64,000 nucleotides of DNA from Corinectria fuckeliana (taxonomy: Eukaryota; Ascomycota; Sordariomycetes; Hypocreales; Nectriaceae), in assembly GCA_019137255.1 (NCBI GenBank), contig WPDH01000157.1, positions 1-64,000 of the forward strand, written 5' to 3'. Below the pieces are notes generated by a model. That model saw only the letters and a program-made list of their open reading frames with translations, did not search any database and was not told the DNA's origin. Made by a program: the position numbers and the translations under genes. Position 1 is the first letter of the stretch, and each line of letters starts with the position of its first letter. Of this stretch, positions 33,998-46,609 are shown one piece after another.

Positions 33998-36900
33998 GGC
34001 GAGTGACTGTGACGCTGGGGAGCGTGGGATGAGGGGTGGGATGATGATGGAGACGGAGACACAAGGCTCGGTCGACGGCTTGGCCGATTGCCTATTGGGG
34101 GCTGCTGGACAAATGGGATTGGCTAGCGGGCAGAACTGGTGAGTGGGAGCAGTCCGGCGCGTGGGGGTTGCGGGCTGGGATGGGCTCTCGGAGGCGTCTT
34201 GGAGGTGCTAGTCTTGGAGTTGCAGACGAAATAGCAGACGGAAGCGTGGGATACAGAGCTGCTAGGACGTGGGATGTGTGATATCTCTGAATAGACACCG
34301 AGGAGATAGAGGGAGGATTGCGACGGGCCCCCACCCCTTAAGTAGGCGGCAACACTCGCCCTCCGTCCCGACCAGGCCAGACCAGACCAGACCGATCCGC
34401 GATGGACAGCACAAGCAAAACCGAGGAGGGCGTGCCCTCGTCAGCAATTACCCAACGCCAAGGGGGCTCGGTTTCTAGGGCTCGGGCTCGAAGAGGCGTT
34501 GAGCTGGCTGAGCGGGAGGGAAACCACCCAGTCAGGGAACGACGAGTTATCTCCGGCGGACCAGGAGCTCTCCGTCAGGCATTGCAATCTCGCAAACCGT
34601 CTGCAGGGCCAGGTAGCTTGGCGACGGAGGGCAACGGCGTTTGATACGCAGAGATGCAATGATGCACCGTGTACCTGAGCCGGAACCGGACCATGCAGAG
34701 TGGAGGTTGTGAACGAGTTTGTTTCGAGAGCGGGCGTTCTGCATGCACCGACGGGGCCGCCTTGGCGGAGCGACCCATGTAAGCTCCTCGGACCCGCCAT
34801 GTTCAGGGGGGTTCCTTGCGGCTGGAAAACTGGTAGCTGGGATCGGACCGTGATCCTAGGCCCAGGAATAAGCCTAATGCCATGTTGACGGAGGGGAGGG
34901 GGTGTGGGCGGTAAAAATGGCGAGTCGAGTCGAAGTACCTACGTTCCCTCGATGCTCTCTCTCTCTCTCGCTCTCTGATAGAGGGAGGGGTGGACGAGTT
35001 TTCGGCATCAACTGCGACTGGTGCCCGCCTCAATGAGACAACAGATCAGCCAATGTGACGGTAGGACCTGCATCACCCAGTTGGACCGGAAATACGGGCA
35101 TGCAACGGGTGTGCCTCCTAACCTACCCGAGATCGCGGTGCGGTGAGCACGATAACTGTGTGACAGCCATGACAGGCCGGGGCTTGCCCTGGGCAGGGAG
35201 GGAAGGGGTGTGGCCCTCCCCCCCGGACGGCCAAGAGACGATGGCGCGTATCTACCAATGGGATGATGTGAAGGGGCTCAGCGACAAGGAGCGATCTCGG
35301 CAGCAGCCAAGACGGGGTGTCGACTGAGGGCATCGTCAAGCAGGGGGGGATACCTACGTTGGTGTGCCTCCGTCCTAATCCAGGCCTACATACAGCGCCG
35401 GTGCATTCCTCAGAGGCAAGACTGGCCTCAAAACCAAGCTGGAGCATGGTCATGGTCGTGGCCACGGTCATGGATCTTGCTGGTGGGCTTTCGAGGTCGG
35501 GAGCCCGCAACTCGCAGCCCCGGGGGGGGGGGGGGGGGTTCGAAAGCGTTCCGAAGCTCGGTGACCATTCATCCAGATGCAATCATGCGGTTGCAGTTTC
35601 GAGGCGAGGCTAATTAAGCTTGTCAAGTTGCAGGCGAGGTGGAGGCCTGGTAGTGTGTACTGCGCGTATTCGTAGACGTCGTGGTGAAAGGTGGGCGATC
35701 TGCGTAGAGTCGGGTACCTAGAGTGCGTGGACGATGGACAATGCCCAAGGGCCTCGAGTGGATGCACAACGTGGATGCGGCTGCGGACGGAGAAGGTGGA
35801 GTGTATCAAGTGTCGGTAGATGCATTGTAGCGGTGCTTGAGGAGACGGAGCTTACTACTACCCACGTACGTAGTATCTAGTCTAGTACGGAGTAGTCCTG
35901 CAGACTAACGTTGGCGTACAATGGCGGCCTTTCTTGTCGCCGTGTAAGTCGCGTCTTCCATCCTCCAACCATGCTCGCCCAGTAATCCCAGTTCCTTTTT
36001 TTTCTTTTTCCGTGTCCTGCTCCAATCAGAGCTTCATCCCCTCCCACCAAACTGCCCTCCACCGCTCAGCTTAGTCCTCGCGTCTCCTCGTCTCCTGAAG
36101 TCTCCTCCTGAAAGCCCAAGCTCGTCGTTCGCTCCTCGTCGAACTCCTCATCCCGAGACCCCTTTATTGACAAAACCAGAGCCTCAGCCAGGCCAATCCA
36201 ACCTTGTGTACGAAGGGAAACCCCCTTGCTCTCTGTGGACCGCGGATCAAGAAGACGGTGAAAGAGGGCACGGTTCCGCGTCATGTCAGTGTGTCATAGG
36301 CGGGGCCCAATGCTAGTACATACAAGCCTACAATCACTATCGCAAGCGCGATCTGATAATCTCTGCGCACACTAAAGTATTATTACAGCTCATTTTTTTT
36401 CTCCCTTAGAGACGAGGCTCAATGCTGGCTTCTCGGGTTCATGTTCCTGACTGGCACGTTGAGTACAGCCAGTTGGTTATCGTATTGGACAAGGCAAGGC
36501 TTCGAACTAGCCTCTAGAGTCGACCTAACGACCAACTTCCAACGGCCAAGATGGAAGTCAAAGCAACGGAAACTGAGCAACCGACAAGGATCACCTCGCG
36601 TCCCGAAACCCCAGACTCCGGGAGACGGACCCCAAGCTTTCCCCAAGGGCCCAGGTTCCCTTTATCCGTCTGCGGCCTGCCCACTCTCCCCACCGGATAC
36701 TAACCCCCGGACGGCTTCTATCAAGAGTCAGGTCGGCCTGGTTATCGGCTCCTCGCCAGCGGTTGAGTCATACAATTCGTATGGGCTCTCGAGTGCAACT
36801 ACGCAAACTACCATATCTAAAGTAGTTGAGTACCAATTCGGCCCAGTTCGACCAGTCCACGCCGACGCGACGCAGACTATCTAATGCCTCTATCGTCGCT

Positions 36901-39347
36901 AGCCCACCACAATTTTCAGCAACTCACTAACTTTGTCCCTTGCCGCTAACTTTCCCGGGTCAATTCAACCCCTGCATGTTGGCATCTTCTTTGTACCGGC
37001 CCGAGGTCATGACGCCTGCACATGGCAGCACGCCAAAGCCAACCCTGTTCATGACGATGTGAAAAACCCTTGGCCCTCGAAGCTGAAGAGAAAAGTTAAA
37101 ATACTACTAAGCCCCCTTCATGGCGAGAGTTTCCATGAGACGATGGAAAAGTGCTCAATCAATCCCGAGATGACTTTGCACAAGCTAGATCAGTACAGCT
37201 TGACAAAGCACATCGACCGTGTCCAGCCTCCAACTCAACTTCAGGATTGACCGCGGATAAGACGCAAGAGTGATGAGATCCATGCCCTTTTTGGCTCCAC
37301 CGCCACACAGCCCAGCCCACCCTAGTTGGGATAAGTCATTGAGCGTGCTCTGACCGACCAGCACCTGCTACCTGCGCACAATCGATCATGCCTCTATCAG
37401 ACCATCCGTCAAACACATCCCTGGATCGCGTCAATCCAGGGCCGTCGTCCACGGGCTCTTTGGGAAGTGAGGGGTCTAAAAGACTTCGTCATCCTGCAGT
37501 CCTTCTTCCTCTTGGTCTCAGTCCAGCTCGAATCGCTTTGGCCCAGGATCTGTTCCCTCCCCGCTTACACTACGGAACAGAGGCCACACCTACAGGTGAC
37601 GATTTACATAATGGCGGCGTCTCTACGCACACCGTCCGGGTTGAGCTGCCCGGCATATCCGACTGAGGTAGCTGGGGGCTATTATCAAGAGCATTTACCC
37701 AGCACGTTGTGGAACATCGCAATCAAGTGATCGGGGTACAATCCCCCAACTTAGCAACGGTAGCATTGTCAGGTTTGATCGTGTGATCCCACCACGCTGG
37801 ACACCCTTCTCAACTTCGCCATGGCCATTCCACGCAGTACCACAGCGTATGGTTCGTCATCTCAACACACACACACGTCGCCAAGACGCCATAATTGCAC
37901 AGCAGAACAAATCCACAACCCCGAGGAATTGAGCCACTGTGACCCGCTCATCAAACACACTGGGCGGAATTCACTTTCCAGTTCAATTGAGCGGTCCCGG
38001 AAGCAAGGGCGGTCTGGATACCTTCTCGGGCCTAACTAGCTAGTTCCAAGCATCTCATTTCTGCCCGTCTCGCCGCGGAGCCAGGATGTCTGTCAGCCGC
38101 CCAAGCTCGTGTTCTTCTCTCCCTTAGCGCACAAGTTTGTCTCTAGATTCGCCCTTGCCTTTCAGCCTTTCTTCTCCTTGGTATCCGCGACGGGGAGTGT
38201 GACGCCACTGCAACCCAACCAGCTCAACGGGTGTCTTCACCAAGGAGCTGATAGGATGCTCCTGTTAAGATTTCCATGCGACCCTTAGTTGCCTTCCGAC
38301 TCAAACTGGGCACTCCATGGAAAATTACAGACACCATAGGCAACCGAGTCTTGCGCGCCTGCAAACAATTGGTTTTGCCTAGAGTCGATAGTCTGGTTTC
38401 AAGGTTTCAAAGAATGCTACCGTGTTCAGCACACGCCTTGCAAGCTGCACAACCGAGTATCACAGAGTCCTTGAGTCAGGTCCAACCGCATGGGTTCGCT
38501 TCCAGATGCAACCCACTAAATTGATTAGGACTCGCAACCCGACGAACTAACAATACGGAATCCTACCACCGGGCGGCATCACACTGCATTTCGATGCGTT
38601 TGCGACCTCACAAAGCCGTACTCAATGTCTCTGAATACTTCCACATGTCACCGGTGAGCCCGCACAACGACGTCCTCCTCAGACCGATCCTACACCGGCC
38701 AGTGTCGAGCCAATGACCCGAAAATTCCTTATCTCGCCTTGCCGCCAAGGGTTGCCGCCATAACTCAAGCGCTGCGATGGATGCTTCGATCAGTCATCTC
38801 TTGGGTGCGGATACCGCAGGTGGCTCCAATGACGAAAGCCCATGTCGTGGCTCCAGCTGAAGACTTTCAACTTAGGTGGGCGGAAGGAAGAATATAATGC
38901 CTGAAATCCACCTATATGGTATACTCGACTCGGCAGCGGCCTTGCGATCAGGCATCATACATAGGCCTGGGTTGCCACTGAGCACGCCATGGAATCCACC
39001 ACTCACCGCCAATTAGCTCGAATCGGGGCGAGCAAGTGATAAGTGATGGGATCAGCCTGTGACATGTCGCCAGCAGGACAGGGGTCGAGGCCGACTCGAA
39101 CGGCATATGCAATGCCTCTTGACGCACACCACCTGGCTTCTTTCAACCCGGGTGTGCACCGCTAGGGCCACTCCGTCTGTTTACGGTGCACGCGAGATGG
39201 AAGGGGGGGCAACGGCTGGCAAAAATAGACAATCTTTACATATGACACGGGCTTTGAGCGATGCTATCGAGAGAGATGAGAAAACTTGAAGCCCCGGTGT
39301 TCATCAACCGCCTCCGCCTATACGCCCTCCCGCCATCTGTGACACGC
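33998..39347. other. 5.3-kb stretch with no recognisable gene
   Basis: Normal base composition but no ORF with protein character on either strand. It contains a GACCA-type 5-bp tandem around 34,370-34,392, a CT-rich run at about 34,955-34,978, a run of 17 G at 35,522-35,538, and a TACGGAGTA copy (35,885-35,893) next to ACGTACGT (35,864-35,871). The longest frame (36,441-36,884) has low-complexity character and no homologous look. It could hold non-coding transcripts or an eroded gene or repeat. Confidence 0.45.
35522..35538 (+). repeat. Poly-G tract (G17)
   Basis: Seventeen consecutive G on the plus strand in unique intergenic DNA. Prone to length error in sequencing and to G-quadruplex formation. 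Confidence 0.9.
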
Positions 39348-41282
39348 TTAGAAGGTGCTGGCGGCCAGTCGACTCGCTGCATTCCTGGCATCCACCCGGT
39401 CCTCGTCGTCCTCCTCGTTCACACCTTTGAGGCCGCTTGTGCGGGCGGGCGTACCCAGCCGGCCCTGGGCTGCCTCGGGGCTCTCCTCGCTCTCCGCCTC
39501 CTCCGAGACCTTGCTCATGAAGCTGCCCGACACGCTGCGGGTGGTGGCGTCGGAGCGGCGCGGAACGCCGCTCCAGGCGTCGCCCTTGGGACCCTGGCTG
39601 GCTGCGAGGCTTGAGCGGCGCACGGTGGGGTGCGCCTCTCGGCCAAGACGGCTTAGACCGCCCGAGGCATCAATCGACCGAATATCAGGCCGGACTGTCT
39701 CGAGGACGGACAGGGTCCGCCGCTCGGCTTCAATCTCGCGAAGCACATACTCCCGGATGCTCATGCGCAGGTCGGCCGCGGTTCTGGAGAACCACTTGCG
39801 ACGCTCCTGGACCAGGTTTTGCGTGACGCGGTTGGTCTTGTTGAACAGATACGTCTCGTGCTGGCGGGCTTCGTCAAGCGCGGAAATCGCCTCGTCGACT
39901 TTCTCACGTCGAACACTGGAGCTGGCCTTGAGACGGTCGGCCGCATTCAGCTTGCTCCGAGTGACCTCCTGTGCCTGTAGGAACTCCCGGATCAGGATCT
40001 GGCGGTTGGTAAGAGACTCCTTGACGATGAATGCATCTTGTGAATGATGCTGGAATGGGTCGCCGAGCGTCGTGGCTTCAGCTGTTGCCTGGGCAGCATG
40101 GTAGTCGCCCACGGCCTGGACGACCTTTCCGAGCTTTCGGTAAGCATTGGCCAGGCCAGGGTGCGGCTCTTGGACGTTCATGCTCGCGAGCCTCGCTCCG
40201 TATTCCGCTTCGCCGAGACCAAGACCTGTGTCTTGTTAGAACCTTGTACGAGGATGTCAACGGAGGTAAGGGACTACACACCTCTCCGTGCTTTGACCAG
40301 CTTGTCAACCTTGTGGCCAGCGTCCATGGTGCCGAGGTAGAACAACTTAACAGTCGGTCGGGCATCCGCAAGCTCGGGGGTATCATCGGGTGGGGGGGCA
40401 AACTGCTTCAGGATCTTTCGGCGAACGCCAGTCGCCGGCTGCTTTCTCTTGACCATTGGGCTGTAACCAAAGTCGCTCTCCACAAAGAGCACCATCTCGT
40501 CGTCCATCATCAACACTTCGTTTCCGCAGACGTAATTGAGCCATCGTTGCATCAAGGCCTTGACGCGGACCTCATCCTCGTCCGTGCCTGCTCCAGCCGA
40601 AGTCAGAGGAGGAGGAACTGCGGGAACGAGGGCCTCCGGGTTCGCGGATATCAGGTGATCGGCGAGCTTAACAAACTCAGAGTGTAGTCGTCGGACATCT
40701 CGGAACTGCGTGGTGCGGAACCGTGGGATATTGGTCTAGGTTCGGTTAGCACAAACATCATCAATGAAGCGAGTGCGATCGTACGTGAACGTCAAATCGG
40801 AGGATAGGGTCCTTCTTGCCGGTTCGCTCAAGCCCTGTGATCTTGGCCTGGAGTCGGAACTGTGATTGGCTCGACTTTGAGCTGTGATGCCCATGGCCTG
40901 ACTGCGATTCCGTTCCAATGGACTGGCTTTGATGTTCAGCTGGAGGGTGAGCTCCTTGCTGGCGCTGCTGTTCAGTGGCCCGGGGAGGCGCCGGGGTCGA
41001 TCCGGGCTCAGACCGGTTCAAAGTCGTGGAGTCCTCGGTCTCTCCCTCTGTTCCAGATGCCGTCGTAGCCGTGTCCGGCCTTGGGGGGGTATCGGCATCA
41101 GGTGCAGACCGGTCCCGAGCAAGGCCGTTCGAGGCCTGGGCGTCGAACGGAAAGGGGGGAGTATCGCCCGAGATGGGACTGAAGGTGGGCGCTTTTCGAG
41201 CGGGAGACGATGCCGGCGAGTTTCCCCAGGGCGAGGCGCCGGCGGGGTCGTCGGTGTCGTTGATCGTCGAGCTGTAATCCAT
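39348..41282 (-). CDS. VPS17: Vps17, PX-BAR sorting nexin of the retromer
   Basis: Three exons (41282-40785, 40735-40282, 40225-39348) with introns of 49 and 56 nt give 609 residues. The start is the ATG at MDYSSTINDTDDPAGASPWG, the usual opening of fungal Vps17. A disordered Ser/Thr/Pro-rich segment (about 20-145) leads into a PX domain (about 148-290) that starts FRLQAKITGLERTGKKD and includes an RTTQFRDVRRLHSEF helix and a VESDFGYSP exit. A helical BAR region (about 330-520) follows, with Glu/Arg-rich amphipathic helices. The C-terminus is again disordered. Vps17 pairs with Vps5 to form the membrane-bending half of retromer on endosomes, returning cargo receptors to the Golgi. The basic phosphoinositide-binding signature is weak, as is known for Vps17. 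It is divergent from BCP1 with 503 bp between starts. Confidence 0.92.
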
Positions 41283-41785
41283 CGTGGGCGGTGATGCGAT
41301 GGTAGGTGAGGCGTCGAACTTATGAGACGAGCGAGGATGGCTGGGAAGGCGGATGACGTTGCGCCCCGGTCGGCAGGCACGGAGCTCAGGGAGGAGACGC
41401 CGGACAGTGGCAATGACGAGAAGGAGGCAGTTCAGGCCGTGCGCACGCCTGCCATAGAGATTGAAGCGTGGAGGTCGTTGAGGCTGAGAGGGTCGCAGGG
41501 TGCTGTATCGTCTGCGTGTCTCAACCACTTGCAGTGAGTGGCTCGTCGCTGACGCAAGTTGGCTCAGGCTGCTGTGGCGGCTTCGGTCTCCTCATTCTCC
41601 GTATTGGCTATATAGCCGCGGGTAATCGCGCTTGGATCTGCCGCGCTGTAGGTTCTTATCAGGCCCGAATCGGGCTAGTGAGGGGCAGTTGGCAAAATTT
41701 AATGGCATTGAGGTTGGCGGCGACATTCCCATAATCCTACCAAATTTCCAACAGGTCTCTCAGCGCCGCACTTTCGCACTTCAAG
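41283..41785. promoter_or_regulatory. Divergent promoter VPS17/BCP1
   Basis: 503 bp between two divergent starts. A TATA-like CTATATAG lies at about 41,608-41,616, and the sequence becomes AT-rich just before the BCP1 leader. No other element recognised. Confidence 0.4.
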
Positions 41786-42705
41786 ATGGGTAAGAAGAGA
41801 GCAAGAGAGGCGGATGGCGCCCCGCCTTCTGACAAGTCCATGGACAAGATGGACGAGGACAGCTCCGACGAGGAGGTAAGTGCGGTTGACAGCAGGGCGC
41901 ATGCGCTTCCCGCCGACTAATATTGAGGAAAAAGGACTTCGACATGGTAAACGTGGAGTTTGAGTGGTTCAACTACGACCCGGAGGTCGACTTCCATGGC
42001 GTCAAGACTCTGCTGCGACAGCTGTTCGACGTCGATGCGAGCCTTTTCAACATGTCAGCTCTCGCCGACCTCGTGCTGTCCCAGCCGACTATCGGGTCGA
42101 CGATCAAGGTCGACGGAAAGGCAACGGACGCGTATGCGATGCTCACAGCCCTCAATACGTCTGTCCATCGGGAAACGGAGCCCATGAGCCATGTCCTCAA
42201 ATACCTAGTGGAGAAGGCGCACACCAACCCTTCGCTGGCCGTCATCCCGGAGCTGGTGACAGCCGGCAAGCACATCGGCCTGGTTTTCTCGGAGCGCCTC
42301 ATCAACATGCCCTCCGAGCTAGCGCCCCCTCTGTATTCCATGCTGATCGACGAGGTCGAGGCCGCCGTGGAAGACAAGGAGCCCTACGAGTTTTCCCACT
42401 ATCTAATCCTGTCCAAGACGTATCAGGAGCTCGCGTCCAAGATAGACGTCGAGGGCCAGAAGCGCAAGAAGGCCCGGGAGGAGGCCGAGATTTACTACTT
42501 CCACGCCGAGGACGAAGTGCTACAGAAGCATGCGCTGGCGTACGGCGCCTTTAACTACACAAAAGAGGACGAGGTGGTGGCGGACAGCAAGCGAGCATTC
42601 CAAGAGATGGGCGTTAAAGCACAGGGTCACTTGATTCTCATCGAGGCGGGCAAGTTCCAAGGGGCAATCAAGGCCGTTAATGATTATTTGAGCGCTCCTC
42701 AATAA
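41786..42705 (+). CDS. BCP1: Bcp1 (BCCIP family), nuclear export and ribosomal-protein chaperone
   Basis: Two exons (41786-41875 and 41935-42705) with a 59-nt intron (GTAAGT...GACTAAT...AAAAAG) give 286 residues, close to the yeast protein. Exon 1 encodes a Lys-rich start (MGKKRARE, nuclear-signal-like) and an acidic stretch ending DEDSSDEE. Exon 2 opens DFDMVNVEFEWFNYDPEVDFHGVKTLLRQLF, of which VEFEWFNYDP is a family hallmark, and covers the whole BCP1/BCCIP fold. In yeast Bcp1 is needed for nuclear export of the kinase Mss4 and acts as chaperone for ribosomal protein Rpl23. Its stop lies only 6 bp from the stop of the convergent ARO7, so the two transcripts must overlap at their 3' ends. 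Confidence 0.95.
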
Positions 42706-42711
42706 ATGACA

Positions 42712-43673
42712 TCAAGGGGCGGGCTCCAGCCGTTGCATCAAGTACTCCACCTCCACCTCCTTGGTCAAAGGGATGACGAAGTCCTGGTACATTGACACCA
42801 CGGCATCGACGTTGATCTTGGCGTGGCCATCGGTGCCGTCCGGGATGGAAGGGTCCCTTCCGTAGGTCAGGGCCTTGAGACGCAGGCGCTCGAGGACCTT
42901 CTTTTCCACCGCGGCGTTGGTGATGGACTCGGCGATGCCCTCCCGGTCCTCGGCCTTGATGAGACGGGTGTACGTTTGTTCGTCTGATCGGAACTTGGAC
43001 TCGGCGACGAACTTGCCGAAGTGGATCCTGCGGGAAAGGGCCTGCAGACAGGCAATGTCGCAGGTCGCCGTCGAGCCGTAGTTTTCTTGCGACTCGCCGC
43101 GCTCCTCACGGCCGAAGTCGGGACACACGGCGGGGAGGAATTTCTCGACGTAGAACTTCTTGATCTTGTCGTTGACGTTGACATTGTTGTCGTAGAGGAT
43201 CTTGGGATAGTTGAGGGGCTTGAGGAGGGGCTTCTGCAGGGCATCGGGGAAGAAAGGGTATTCGTCGGGGGACTCGAAGCGGCGGATTAAAGACTGCAGC
43301 TTCTCCTGCTCGCGGAAGTACCAGTCCAGGAAGCTATGGTCGCCATCGGGCAGGTCCAGTGTACCAGGCGCGTAGATTTTCTAACCGTGGTTGAAGGGCG
43401 ACGGTTAGTCAGTTGGGCAAACTCAGGGATGATGCGGCGGGAAGGGGGTCGCATAAGCGCAGGGACCCGTCTAACTTACGCTGTTCAAAGCAAACTGCAC
43501 CCGCTCGATGAGATGGAATGTGATGGTATCTTCAAGACGGCTATGGGGGTTAGCATCACTGGCACCGGACGCCTGGAACCTGGAGTCGGTGGGCGGGCAT
43601 ACATGAGCTGGAAGCGGATCCGGTCAAGATCCAAGGCGTGAGCGGCATCGGCCATGTCGATGACAGAATCCAT
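42712..43673 (-). CDS. ARO7: Chorismate mutase (AroQ, eukaryotic type)
   Basis: Three exons (43673-43603, 43540-43480, 43380-42712) with introns of 62 and 99 nt give 266 residues, the normal size for fungal enzymes. The start is the ATG at MDSVIDMADAAHALDL. Reading through the joins gives RFQLIRLEDTITFHLIER (RLED is the hallmark of the active-site Arg helix), then FLDWYFREQEKLQSLIRR, and later a C-terminal LIKAEDREGIAESITN helix containing the active-site Glu region. It converts chorismate to prephenate, the first committed step to Phe and Tyr, in the cytosol. The yeast enzyme is activated by Trp and inhibited by Tyr, and the same all-helical regulatory fold is expected here. It is divergent from MDV1. 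Confidence 0.95.
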
Positions 43674-44439
43674 GCTTGTCTTCGCAGCAACCAACTGGGA
43701 GGTATCGGCGTCGGTTCGCGATGCTTCGAGCGGTTCTAGGGTTTCGGCGGGATCTTGCGGCTCTGAGGCGAGGGCTTGGGCAAGGTGCGAGCCGCGGAGC
43801 TGGAGCTGGAAGTGAAAGTGGAGGCGGGCTGAAAGCTTGGATTGATGGGATGGGCTGTGATTGTGATTGTGGACAAGCGCAATTCGGGAGTTGACTCAAT
43901 GCTCAATGCGGGCGGCAGTCGAGGCCGCATTTAGCCCGTGCCCACGCAAAAAAAAAATGCCAAGTCCTAGCGTGGAGGGGGAGGGAGCGAGGGAGGGTCC
44001 TAGCGAGGGAGGGAGCGAGGGGTATCTAAGTATGTACCTAGCCCGGCTTCTCCCAGGGCATGACCCGACTCTTCCAGGGCCTCTACAGGGCTTCTACAGG
44101 GCAGCATCCCACCGGTTCAGTTCAGCAGTGACTCTCGATGACGGGACCCAGCAGCGATAGCCAGCAGCCGGCTAGCACAGTTCTGCTAACCCTCCGAGCC
44201 AATCACAGCAACGCCTGCACCTACCTAATCGGTCGCCATTCCTGGCCACATTAGCGCCTCGGTCAAGATGTCCCCAGGAGTCCCAAGGTAATCCCGGCGC
44301 GTCATGGCCGTCTTTCTTCGCTAACTGCCAAATCCGAATCTTCGACCTTCACCTGTAAAACCTCTCCATCTTCGCTCCGCTAACGGCCCGCCTCCCCCTC
44401 CACAACCCTCAGGCTCTGCGACCCTGCAGTCGCCCGGCC
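43674..44439. promoter_or_regulatory. Divergent promoter ARO7/MDV1 with G-rich direct repeats
   Basis: 766 bp between divergent starts. It contains a GAGGGAGCGAGGGAGGG-type repeated block at about 43,976-44,022 and a short tandem of CTACAGGGC at about 44,082-44,102. No bound factor can be named. Confidence 0.4.
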
Positions 44440-46609
44440 ATGGCTGAAGCAGACAAAGACTATGGCTTCCCTGACGATATGGGCGGCGACGACGACCAAT
44501 CCATCGTCTCCGTATGTCGCCTCTCCGTCGCTCTCCTTCGCGCTCCTTCGCTCTCCCTCAACTCCCTCCATCCATTGCCGCCTCACCATCACGCAAATGT
44601 AATGTAGGCTGACTGGAAGCAGACTCGCGGGATCGAGACCTTCAGCCGTAAAATCACCACCACGGCCAGCCATCTGATAGGCCCCAATGCCGATGCCGCC
44701 GCTCATCACTACCAGTCCGCCATGGCCGAGGTTCACAAGCAGATGAAGCGGCCCACGGTCCAGCGAAGCATGTTTTCAATGGCTAGGACGACCCCGACCG
44801 ACCTCATGCGCTCCAAGCTTTCGTCCCATGAGATACGCCACCGTGCATTGACCTACCTTCCCGATGAATTGCTCGCCAATATCCCCGACCACGACAACGC
44901 CTATTCTCTTTTCCAAGGCTTCCAGGCTAGCTTCCCGGAGCTCACCGAGGAGGGCAAGAAGTTCCGCCGGAGAGTGTCCCGCGGGCGCAAGATGCTCGAG
45001 GATACAGAGGCGACTCCAGGAAGCCCAAAGCGATTGGTGCAATTGAAGAAGGAGAGGGCCGCCATGATGCACGAATTTGGGCTTCTAGGCACCCGCAAGA
45101 GCATGGCCAGCTACGAGATTCGAGAAATTGACAACAAGATCGCCAATTTGCACGGCATGCGCCGGATAATTCTCGAGAGGTTGGCTGGGCTAGAGCAGGA
45201 TGAGGCACTACTGGAACATGACAGTAAGTGCGCATGGCGAAGCCATGAGAAAAGAAGCTAACACCGGCAGTCGTCGACATGGAAACACGAATAGAAGATG
45301 CCCAGGTCCTGGTCGATGAGGCAGAGGAAATCGCACGGAACACGCTTACTGCGGAGGAGCAGGACCTTGTCGGCGATGCCGAAAACCACGACGACGAATT
45401 CATGTCCCAGTCTGTCTACCAAAAGCTGCCGCTGTCGGCGGATGGCACTCCACGGAAATCGAAGAAGGTGCTCCGAAAAAAGTCCATGCCAATCTTACAT
45501 GAACATTTCGAGCCAGGAACCAGCATTCGGGAAATCCGCGCACACAAGGACACGATCACGGCAATGGATTTCGATGCCCCCTTTGGAACCATGGTTACGG
45601 CTGCGCTCGACGACACTATTAGGGTCTGGGACCTGAATGCCGGCAGGTGTATGGGCTTACTAGAGGGCCACACAGCATCGGTGCGCACTCTACAGGTTGA
45701 GGACAACATCCTAGCGACAGGGTCTATGGATGCCACCATCAAGCTTTGGGATCTCAGCAGGGCGCAATACGACCCACACGGTGGGCTCGGAAAGGACGAG
45801 GACGAGGATGCCATTGCTTTTGGAGCTGACGACCACATCGAGCCCCCCGAGGGCAGCATGGCTGACTGCCAACTCTTCACGCTAGAGGCTCACGTGGACG
45901 AGATCACGGCAATTCACTTCCGAGGAGACGTTTTGGTGTCTGGCTCGGCAGACAAGACTATTCGCCACTGGGATCTGGAGAAGGGCCGCTGTGTACAGAC
46001 TTTGGACGTAATGTGGGCAGCCGCCGCGACACTGGGCAACAACGAGAGTACTTGGAGGCCGACTGGACGAGCTCAGGCCACCTCGGCAGACTTCGTAGGC
46101 GCTTTGCAGGTGTTTGAGACGGCCCTCGCGTGCGGTACTGCTGATGGGATGGTCCGGCTGTGGGATCTTCGAAGCGGACAGGTCCATCGAAGTCTGGTTG
46201 GACACACGGACGCCGTGACGTGCCTGCAGTTTGACGATGTTCACCTGGTCACAGGAAGCGCGGACAGGAGTATCAGAGTGAGTGCCTTTCACCCTTGTGA
46301 ATATGGGAGTCTCGTGGGCTAACTTTGAGCCAGATTTGGGATCTCCGGACAGGATCCATCTACGACGCGTACGCCTACGACAACCCCGTCACTAGCATGA
46401 TGTTTGACACACGAAGGATTGTGAGCGCAGCCGGCGAGGACGTGGTCAAGGTGTACGATAAGGTTGAAGGGCGACAATGGGACTGCGGCGCTGGCATCAC
46501 CGCAGCCGAAGAGGGCAAGACTCCGGCCATTGTAGAGCGTGTACGTGTACGAGATGGCTATCTTGTAGAGGGCAGGCGGGACGGCATTGTCGGGGTGTGG
46601 ACAAGTTAG
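44440..46609 (+). CDS. MDV1: Mdv1-type mitochondrial division protein (WD40)
   Basis: Four exons (44440-44511, 44608-45223, 45271-46277, 46334-46609) with introns of 96, 47 and 56 nt give 656 residues, matching fungal Mdv1/Caf4. The start is GGCCATGGC. The N-terminal region contains helices that in yeast contact Fis1. A long coiled-coil (about 170-290) has Glu/Lys/Leu-rich heptads. From about residue 320 seven WD40 blades follow, with clear TIRVWDL, TIKLWDL, TIRHWDL and MVRLWDL signatures, ending GIVGVWTS. An acidic insert (about GKDEDEDAIAFGADD) lies within the propeller, as in other filamentous fungi. Mdv1 bridges Fis1 on the mitochondrial outer membrane and the dynamin Dnm1 to drive fission. 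Mdv1 and its paralogue Caf4 are not separate in filamentous fungi, so one gene is expected. Confidence 0.93.

Noticed and set aside
34754..34765. Single CCG-N6-CGG (perfectly self-complementary) in the gene-free gap
   Set aside because: An isolated occurrence with no neighbouring gene of fitting type; it shows the motif also occurs by chance and serves as background for the promoter cluster.
35118..35582. 154-codon minus-strand ORF across the poly-G tract
   Set aside because: Its frame depends on the exact length of the G run and the product looks random.
36430..36530. A 5-bp stem with TCGAACT loop resembling a tRNA T-arm
   Set aside because: Loop register is wrong and there is no acceptor stem or anticodon arm in the neighbouring bases.
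36441..36884. 147-codon ORF in the gene-free gap
   Set aside because: No recognisable protein character and overlapping ORFs of similar size on the other strand.
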